From NCBI RefSeq assembly GCF_039522585.1, contig NZ_BAAADR010000012.1: 64,000 nucleotides of DNA; one strand, 5' to 3'. The notes below the pieces were generated by a model. It saw only the letters and a list, made by a program, of their open reading frames with translations, made no database searches and had not been told where the DNA came from. The translations under genes were made by a program, and so were the position numbers. Every line of letters starts with the position of its first letter. Position 1 is the first letter of the stretch. The stretch comes from Bisbaumannia salifodinae. Its GTDB lineage: Bacteria; Pseudomonadota; Gammaproteobacteria; Pseudomonadales; Halomonadaceae. Shown piece by piece: positions 55,717 to 64,000 of the stretch.

Positions 55717-56976
55717 TCAACGCCGCTTCATGGCCTCGAAGAACTCCAGGTTGGTCTTGGTATCCTTCAGGCGGTCGATCAGGAACTCGGTGGCCGCCAC
55801 GTCCTCCATGGGGTTGAGCAGCTTGCGCAGGATCCACATGCGCTGCATCTCGTCCTCGGAGGCCAGCAGGTCCTCGCGGCGGGTGCCGGAGCGACGGATA
55901 TTGATGGCCGGGTAGACGCGACGCTCGGCGAGCTTGCGGTCCAGGTGGGCCTCCATGTTGCCGGTGCCCTTGAACTCCTCGAAGATCACCTCGTCCATCT
56001 TGGAGCCGGTATCCACCAGTGCCGTGGCGATGATGGTCAGGCTACCGCCTTCCTCGATGTTCCGCGCCGCACCGAAGAAGCGCTTGGGCTTCTCCAGGGC
56101 GTGGGCATCGACACCGCCGGTGAGTACCTTGCCGGAGCTGGGCACCACGGTGTTATAGGCCCGCGCCAATCGGGTGATGGAGTCGAGCAGGATCACCACG
56201 TCCTTCTTGTGCTCCACCAGGCGCTTGGCCTTCTCGATCACCATCTCGGCGACCTGGACGTGGCGCGCCGGCGGCTCGTCGAAGGTGGACGCCACCACCT
56301 CACCGCGCACCGTGCGCTGCATCTCGGTGACCTCCTCGGGCCGCTCGTCGATCAGCAACACGATCAGGTGACACTCGGGATTGTTGCGGGTGATGGAGGT
56401 GGCGATGTTCTGCAGCATCAGCGTCTTGCCGGCCTTGGGCGGCGAGACCAGCAGGCCGCGCTGGCCCTTGCCGATGGGCGCGGTCAGGTCGATGATCCGT
56501 GCGGTAAGATCCTCGGTGGAGCCGTTGCCGATCTCCATGCGCAGCCGCTCCTGGGGGAACAGCGGCGTGAGGTTCTCGAAGAGGATCTTGTGCTTGGCGT
56601 TCTCCGGCTTGTCGAAGTTGATCTGGCTGACCTTGAGCAGGGCGAAGTAGCGCTCACCCTCCTTGGGGGGCCGGATCTTGCCGGAAATGGAGTCGCCCTT
56701 GCGCAGGTTGAAGCGACGAATCTGCGACGGCGACACATAGATGTCGTCGGGGCCGGCCAGGTAGGAACTATCGGCGCTGCGCAGGAAGCCGAAACCGTCC
56801 TGCAGGATCTCCAGCACGCCGTCGCCATAGATATCCTCGCCGCTCTTGGCGTGCTTCTTGAGGATGGCGAAGATGATGTCCTGCTTGCGCGACCGGGCCA
56901 GATTATCGATCCCCATTTCACGGGCGATATCCAGCAGTTCGGGGACGCTCTTTTGCTTGAGTTCGGTAAGGTTCAT
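55717..56976 (-). CDS. rho: Transcription termination factor Rho
   Basis: Hexameric RNA helicase that releases transcripts from RNA polymerase. The 419-residue product starts MNLTELKQKSVPELLDIARE; the cold-shock-type RNA-binding domain contains DGFGFLRSADSSYLAGPDDI, Walker A is PPKAGKT, and SITRLARAYNTVVPSSGKV is the Q-loop region. In Pseudomonas trxA lies just upstream of rho; here it is missing. Confidence 0.99.
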   Translation of the reverse strand: MNLTELKQKSVPELLDIAREMGIDNLARSRKQDIIFAILKKHAKSGEDIYGDGVLEILQDGFGFLRSADSSYLAGPDDIYVSPSQIRRFNLRKGDSISGKIRPPKEGERYFALLKVSQINFDKPENAKHKILFENLTPLFPQERLRMEIGNGSTEDLTARIIDLTAPIGKGQRGLLVSPPKAGKTLMLQNIATSITRNNPECHLIVLLIDERPEEVTEMQRTVRGEVVASTFDEPPARHVQVAEMVIEKAKRLVEHKKDVVILLDSITRLARAYNTVVPSSGKVLTGGVDAHALEKPKRFFGAARNIEEGGSLTIIATALVDTGSKMDEVIFEEFKGTGNMEAHLDRKLAERRVYPAINIRRSGTRREDLLASEDEMQRMWILRKLLNPMEDVAATEFLIDRLKDTKTNLEFFEAMKRR

Positions 56977-57412
56977 GGATTCGTTCAGAAATTGCTCGTG
57001 TCAGCGTGACGGCAAGGCGCCGGGAAACGACAGGAGGCGGTGACGATGCGCCGCGTATGATGCGTTCAGGGCCCTGGGGCGTCCACTCGCTGGATAGGCT
57101 CGATCGACTAGGCCCATGGGCCTGGGACGATCACGGGGTCGAGGGAGGCGCTGTTGCGGTTCATGATGGGTTATCGAACGCCTGATTCAGCGGCTCATGC
57201 TGGCGAGGCGCAACATCATGAACGGGAAAGCAGCGGGCTGTCTGACGACTTGGAAGCTTGACCGGGCGCGGACGCCACTCAGGGTCGGAAAGCATTCGGA
57301 ACAGGCGAACGACTCGATGGTAGTCAAGCTCACCGGCAAACGCAAGTGCCGGCAATTGACAAGGTTCCCGGGGCGCCGCACCCTTGACCCGAACCGCATG
57401 CAAGGACCTCCC
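56977..57412. other. rho-ppx divergent region
   Basis: This 436-bp gap holds the rho leader and the ppx promoter but no gene that I can support. There is a 14-bp palindrome, AGGCCCATGGGCCT, at 57110-57123. I looked for a thioredoxin gene or its WCGPC codons on both strands and saw neither. Confidence 0.4.
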
Positions 57413-58921
57413 ATGAGCAGGACGCCCTCCGCCCCCCGGCGCCTCGCCGCCATCGATCTCGGCTCCAACAGTTTCCACCTCCTGGTGGCCAACTATCACC
57501 AGGGTCGCCTGCAGGTAGTGGCCCGCCTCGGCGAGAAGGTGCAACTGGCCGCCGGCCTGGACGCCACCGGCCAGCTCAGCGAGGCGGCCATGGCACGGGC
57601 CCTGGCCTGCCTGGCGCGCTTCGCGCCCTTCCTCGAGGAGACACCCAAGTCGCAGCTGCGGGTGGTGGGCACCAATGCCCTGCGCGCCGCCCATAACAGC
57701 CAGGCCTTTATCCGCCGCGCCGAGGCCTTACTGGGGCACCCCATCGAGATCGTCGCCGGCCGCGAGGAGGCGCGCCTGATCTACCTGGGTGCCGCCCATG
57801 CCCTGGCCGAGGTGCACGGGCGGCGCCTGATCGTCGATATCGGCGGCGGCTCCACCGAACTCATCATCGGCGAGGCGTTCGCGCCCCTGGCGCTGGAGAG
57901 CCTGCATATGGGCTGCGTCAGCTATACTCGGCGCTTCTTCGGCGATGGCCAGCTCAGTGAGAAGCGTATGCGTCGGGCGGAGCTGGCCGCCCTCTCGGAA
58001 CTGGCCAATATTCGCCGCCACTACCGGCAACTGGGCTGGGCCGACCCGGTGGGCTCCAGCGGCACCATCAAGGCCGCCGCCGCGGTGCTGGCCGCCAGTG
58101 GCGACTGCCCCGATGGCCTGATCACCCGGCAGGGACTGGCGACCCTGCGCCAGCGACTGATTCGCTGCAAGAGCCTCGACAAGGTGGCCCTGGAGGGGCT
58201 CAAGGCGGATCGCGCCACGGTCTTCCCCGCCGGGGTCGCCATCCTCAACGCGGTCTTCGAGGCCTTCGAGCTGGAGGAGATGCGCTTCGCCGATGGTGCC
58301 CTGCGCGAGGGCGTGCTCTACGATCTGGTGGGGCGCCATACCGCCGAGGACTCGCGGCTACCGACCCTCGCCGACTTGCGCCGGCGCTACCGGGTCGACG
58401 CCCGTCAGGCCGACAACGTGGCGGCCTGCGTGCGCCGAATGCTGAACCAGCTCGGCGACCACTGGCGCTTTCCCACCGAGCAACGGGAGTTTCTCGACTG
58501 GGCCGCCCAGCTCCACGAGATCGGCCTGGCCATCTCCCATAGCCAGTTCCATCGTCACGGCGCCTACCTGCTGGCCCATGGCGACTTGCCCGGCTTCTCC
58601 CGCCCCGAACAGCAGGCCCTGGCCTTCCTGGTCCGCGCCCATCGGCGCAAGTTTCCGGCCAAGGAACTGGCCCAGTTGCCGGAGGCCCTGCAGGAGGACT
58701 ATGCCCGCCTGGCGCGGCTGCTGCGCCTGGCGGTGCTGCTTAATCACTCGCGACAGGAATCCCCCCCGCAGGACTTCCGCCTGAGCGCCGACGGGGAAGC
58801 CCTGACCCTGCACCTGGGCAGCCAGTTGGAGGAGCAGGCCCTGCTGAGCAATGACCTGGAGCAGGAGATCGCCTACCAGGAGAGTGCCGGCTTCGCCCTG
58901 ACGATAGCGCCCTCGAGTTAA
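57413..58921 (+). CDS. ppx: Exopolyphosphatase
   Basis: Releases phosphate from the ends of polyphosphate and may also hydrolyse pppGpp. The 502-residue product from the ATG at 57413 (MSRTPSAPRRLAAIDLGSNS) has the actin-like phosphate motif DLGSNSFHLLVAN, LIVDIGGGSTELIIGE and, in the C-terminal half, an HD-like domain (QLHEIGLAISHSQFHRHGAY). The frame extends upstream, but only this start has AAGGA. Its end overlaps that of tilS by 3 bp (convergent). Confidence 0.97.
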   Translation: MSRTPSAPRRLAAIDLGSNSFHLLVANYHQGRLQVVARLGEKVQLAAGLDATGQLSEAAMARALACLARFAPFLEETPKSQLRVVGTNALRAAHNSQAFIRRAEALLGHPIEIVAGREEARLIYLGAAHALAEVHGRRLIVDIGGGSTELIIGEAFAPLALESLHMGCVSYTRRFFGDGQLSEKRMRRAELAALSELANIRRHYRQLGWADPVGSSGTIKAAAAVLAASGDCPDGLITRQGLATLRQRLIRCKSLDKVALEGLKADRATVFPAGVAILNAVFEAFELEEMRFADGALREGVLYDLVGRHTAEDSRLPTLADLRRRYRVDARQADNVAACVRRMLNQLGDHWRFPTEQREFLDWAAQLHEIGLAISHSQFHRHGAYLLAHGDLPGFSRPEQQALAFLVRAHRRKFPAKELAQLPEALQEDYARLARLLRLAVLLNHSRQESPPQDFRLSADGEALTLHLGSQLEEQALLSNDLEQEIAYQESAGFALTIAPSS

Positions 58922-60195
58922 GCGACGCGGCCCCGCCACCCCTCGGCCACCGCCAGCCAATACGCCTCAAAACCATCCAACACCGCCACCGGCGCATCCC
59001 CCGCCCAGACCACCAGTAGTCGCTGCCGCCGCCAGGGCGGCAGCCCCCACTCCTGGAGCAGCCGCTTGAGGTCGCGACGCCCACGGCCGGCCAGGCGCAG
59101 CCGTTCGCCGCCGCGGCGGGGCCGCACCACCAGCGCCGGCGTCTCGCCATCGCCCCTTTCCAGGGCGACCGCCAGCGGCCCCCAGGGGCCGGACAGCGGC
59201 GAGGCCCCCGCCCATTCCCGGGACCAGTCGCTCGCCAAGGGGAGTTGCGGTGCCAGCAGATAGAGATCGCCCCGCCACAGCCGCGCCTCGACGCCGAGCC
59301 AGTCGACCCGAACCTCGGCGTCGCGTCGCGCCACGAGCTGCGCCAGCAGGTTGTCCAGGCGGGCCGCCGGCGGCAGCGGCAGTGCCAGGCGCTCGCAGGC
59401 ATGGCGAACCAGCAGGCGCTGGCGGGGCCGCGACAGGGCGGCCAGGTCCGCCGCCGGCAGCCGCGCCGGATCCCCTCCCAGGACAACCAGTTGCTCGGCG
59501 GCCAGCTCCCCGAGCAAGGCATCCGCCTCGCCGGCCCGGGCCGCGGTGCGCGCCAGCCGGGCGGCGGCGCCGGGCCAGCGCGCCTCGAGGCGCGGCATCA
59601 CCGCATGGCGCAGGTAGTTGCGATCCTGGTGGATCTCGGCGTTGCTGGGGTCCTCCACCCAGGCCAGACCCAGGCGCTCGGCGGCCCGGCGCAGCTCGGC
59701 CCGGGAGACGCCCAGCAGGGGGCGCCGCAGGCCTCGACCTTGCCAATCGCGGTGCGCCGGCATCGCCGCCAGGCCCCGCACCCCGCCGCCGCGCAGGGCC
59801 GCCAGCAGCAGGGTCTCGGCCTGATCGTCCCGGTGCTGGGCCAGCCACAGGGTCTCGCCGGAAGCCACCCGGGCGGCGAAGGCGCCGTAGCGGGCCTCCC
59901 GGGCGGCCCCCTCCAGGCCCAACCCATGGCCCGGATCGACGCCGACCCGCTCGACGAACAGCGGCACCCCCAGCCGCGAACAGAGGCGCCGACAGTGGTG
60001 CTCGAAGTCATCGGCGGCGGCCTGCAGGCCATGGTGCACATGCAGGGCATGGAGGGGACGGGGATAACGGCGACAGGCCTGGGTCGCCAGGCTCAGCAGC
60101 AGGGAGGAGTCGAGCCCGCCGGAGAGGGCGACCCAGATGACGCGCCCCGGCGGGGTCTCCGCCAGGGCGCGATCGATCACAGATTGAAGGGGCAT
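58918..60195 (-). CDS. tilS: tRNA(Ile)-lysidine synthetase
   Basis: Changes C34 of the CAU anticodon of a minor tRNA-Ile to lysidine. The 425-residue product has the PP-loop VALSGGLDSSLLL at about residue 23, HVHHGLQ, AREARYGAF, and LAQHRDDQAETLLL, then the TilS C-terminal domain. It lies after accA, the order dnaE-accA-tilS of Pseudomonas; pyrG, next in that order, is 47 kb away here. Confidence 0.96.
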   Translation of the reverse strand: MPLQSVIDRALAETPPGRVIWVALSGGLDSSLLLSLATQACRRYPRPLHALHVHHGLQAAADDFEHHCRRLCSRLGVPLFVERVGVDPGHGLGLEGAAREARYGAFAARVASGETLWLAQHRDDQAETLLLAALRGGGVRGLAAMPAHRDWQGRGLRRPLLGVSRAELRRAAERLGLAWVEDPSNAEIHQDRNYLRHAVMPRLEARWPGAAARLARTAARAGEADALLGELAAEQLVVLGGDPARLPAADLAALSRPRQRLLVRHACERLALPLPPAARLDNLLAQLVARRDAEVRVDWLGVEARLWRGDLYLLAPQLPLASDWSREWAGASPLSGPWGPLAVALERGDGETPALVVRPRRGGERLRLAGRGRRDLKRLLQEWGLPPWRRQRLLVVWAGDAPVAVLDGFEAYWLAVAEGWRGRVA

Positions 60196-60250
60196 GGAAA
60201 TAACCTAGCGGGGCCGCTTCGAGTGACACCTCACCTGATCGAGGTGGAGC

Positions 60251-60362
60251 CGTCACGAGCGAAGCCAAGACAAGGCGGAAAAGACCGAAGCAACGGAGTT
60301 TACAAGTTAGTAAATACGTATGCTGAGGTCTTTTCCAACGCTGTATTGGCGAGCGCAGTAGG
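60251..60362. repeat. Structured intergenic repeat, family R3, copy 2
   Basis: GGAAAAGACC (60277-60286) pairs with GGTCTTTTCC (60327-60336), with an inner TTTAC-AAGTTA-GTAAA hairpin. It differs from copy 1 at both sides of the stem in matching fashion (AACAGC/GCTGTT here AAGACC/GGTCTT). It starts 11 bp after the accA stop. Confidence 0.8.
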
Positions 60363-60372
60363 CTCCCGCCGA

Positions 60373-61326
60373 TCAGGCAGGGGCGCCATAGCTCATCAAC
60401 CGCTCATACCGCCGCTCCAGCAGCTCATCGATGCTCAGCGCCTGGAGGCGGTCGAGGCTGTCGAGCAGCGCGTCCTTGACCCGCGAGGCGGTGGTGATCG
60501 GATGGCGATGGGCGCCGCCCAGGGGCTCCTTGATCAGGGTATCGACGAAACCCAGCTCGTTGAGTCGTTCGGCGGTGATACCCATGGCCTGGGCCGCATC
60601 GGAAGCGCGCTCGGCGCTCTTCCAGAGGATGGAGGCACAGCCCTCGGGGGAGATCACCGAGTAGGTGGCGTACTGCAGCATGGCCAGCTCGTCGCAGACG
60701 CCGATGGCCAGCGCCCCGCCGGAACCGCCCTCGCCCACCACGGTGGAGAGGATCGGCGTCTTGAGCCGTGACATCACCGCCAGGTTATAGGCGATGGCCT
60801 CGGACTGGCCGCGCTCTTCGGCGTCGATGCCCGGGTAGGCCCCCGGGGTATCGATAAAGGTCAGCACCGGCATCTTGAAGCGCTCGGCCATCTCCATTAG
60901 GCGGCACGCCTTGCGGTAGCCTTCCGGGCGCGGCATGCCGAAGTTGCGGCGCACCTTCTCCTTGACGTCGCGGCCCTTCTGGTGACCGATCACCATCACC
61001 GGCTTGTCGTCGAGGCGGGCGATGCCGCCGACGATGGCGGCATCGTCGGCGAAGTGGCGGTCGCCGTGCAGCTCGTCGAAGTCGGTGAAGACGTGCTCCA
61101 GGTAGTCCAGGGTGTAGGGACGCTGGGGGTGGCGCGACAGCTGGGAGACCTGCCAGGGGGTGAGGTCCTTGAAGATCGACTCGGTGAGTTTCTTGCTCTT
61201 CTCTTCGAGCTTGGTGATCTCGTCGTTGATATTGATCTTGCTGTCATTGCCGACCAGGCGAAGCTCCTCGATCTTCGCCTGCATCTCGGCAATGGGCTGT
61301 TCGAAATCAAGATAGTTGGGGTTCAT
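60373..61326 (-). CDS. accA: Acetyl-CoA carboxylase carboxyltransferase subunit alpha
   Basis: With AccD transfers carboxyl from biotin to acetyl-CoA in the first step of fatty acid synthesis. The 317-residue product starts MNPNYLDFEQPIAEMQAKIE and shows RNFGMPRPEGYRKACRLMEM and VVGEGGSGGALAIGVCDELA. The ATG at 61326 is chosen over a longer frame on family length. It follows dnaE after a 298-bp gap that holds an R2 repeat. Confidence 0.98.
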   Translation of the reverse strand: MNPNYLDFEQPIAEMQAKIEELRLVGNDSKININDEITKLEEKSKKLTESIFKDLTPWQVSQLSRHPQRPYTLDYLEHVFTDFDELHGDRHFADDAAIVGGIARLDDKPVMVIGHQKGRDVKEKVRRNFGMPRPEGYRKACRLMEMAERFKMPVLTFIDTPGAYPGIDAEERGQSEAIAYNLAVMSRLKTPILSTVVGEGGSGGALAIGVCDELAMLQYATYSVISPEGCASILWKSAERASDAAQAMGITAERLNELGFVDTLIKEPLGGAHRHPITTASRVKDALLDSLDRLQALSIDELLERRYERLMSYGAPA

Positions 61327-61398
61327 AGGCTCGGCTTGGTTGGCACCGGCCAGTGCGGCCGCCGCGGTCAACGGAAATTGTCGCAAGATAGCCTGGCA

Positions 61399-61580
61399 TT
61401 ATCGCAGCTTGTGTGTGGGGCGCAAGGCACCCAACCGATCCCGGCGACAGCATCACGGAGTTATTCTGGGGGTAGGCACCCGGCGGCCGGACCCTCGCAA
61501 AGACGCTGTAAACCCGTCCCTGGGCGCTCGGCATTCTCGTCCCTGATAATGACGCTTTGCTCCGACCTACCCCCAGCGCC
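61399..61580 (+). repeat. Structured intergenic repeat, family R2, copy d
   Basis: Starts TTATCGCAG. Arms CTGGGGGTAGG (61466-61476) and CCTACCCCCAG (61566-61576) are exact reverse complements; they differ from copy b (C/G there) at one pair in a compensated way. GCTGTAAACCCGTCCCTGGG lies between. It is in the accA-dnaE gap. Confidence 0.8.
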
Positions 61581-61624
61581 CCCTCACTTGGCAGCATGTC
61601 ATCAGTCAGGCCGCCCACCTGAGG

Positions 61625-64000
<2,376 letters not shown>

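Overview
This is a GC-rich chromosomal segment from a gammaproteobacterium. Its gene content and order resemble Pseudomonas and Oceanospirillales, and my best guess is Halomonas or a close relative. That placement is inference from gene order and protein style; no rRNA or other marker is present. The window is almost wholly housekeeping DNA. I found no transposase, integrase, phage gene, CRISPR array, tRNA or rRNA. Both ends cut genes: alaS on the left and dnaE on the right.

Layout, left to right. (1) 1-7.0 kb: alaS', recX, recA, pncC (minus strand), then mutS and fdxA (plus). (2) 7.0-7.4 kb: a strong candidate for an RsmZ/CsrB-type small RNA, downstream of fdxA as in Pseudomonas aeruginosa, with a GacA-box-like site upstream. 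(3) 7.4-11.3 kb: eno, kdsA, pyrG. (4) 11.5-17.5 kb: glutamate synthase gltD and gltB. (5) 17.9-24.6 kb: the pilMNOPQ-aroK-aroB operon, divergent from the penicillin-binding protein gene mrcA. (6) 27.5-37.1 kb: maeB, rpmE, priA, yaeQ, argS, an ftsN-like SPOR gene and hslVU. (7) 37.4-43.1 kb: a DUF971 gene, ubiE-ubiJ-ubiB, hisE, tatABC. (8) 43.6-47.7 kb: elbB, hemB, ppk1. (9) 48-50.3 kb: a small accessory patch with a DUF3087 protein, a 5' fragment of guaB, an alpha/beta hydrolase and a CGNR regulator. (10) 50.7-55.5 kb: a DAHP synthase gene behind two aromatic-rich leader peptides, a 40-residue membrane peptide, folM, fre and ubiD. (11) 55.7-64 kb: rho, ppx, tilS, accA, dnaE'.

The genes serve DNA repair (recA, recX, mutS, priA, dnaE), translation (alaS, argS, rpmE, tilS), the shikimate pathway (DAHP synthase, aroB, aroK), ubiquinone synthesis (ubiD, ubiE, ubiJ, ubiB), cell envelope and export (pil, mrcA, tat, kdsA) and polyphosphate metabolism (ppk1, ppx).

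The unusual material is in the intergenic DNA. Several families of structured repeats recur. In three of them the copies differ in sequence but keep their base pairing: a family of about 180 nt (1210, 43344, 47796), one with paired ends like CTGGGGGYAGG (37181, 37807, 50431, 61399), and a hairpin of about 110 nt just downstream of rho and accA. There is also a REP doublet at 43122. Separately, several genes are followed by decayed copies of their own 3' ends (recX, argS, the pilN/pilO junction, more weakly yaeQ and ppk1). The DAHP synthase leader, with two aromatic-rich reading frames and mutually exclusive helices, is the best candidate for a new regulatory arrangement.
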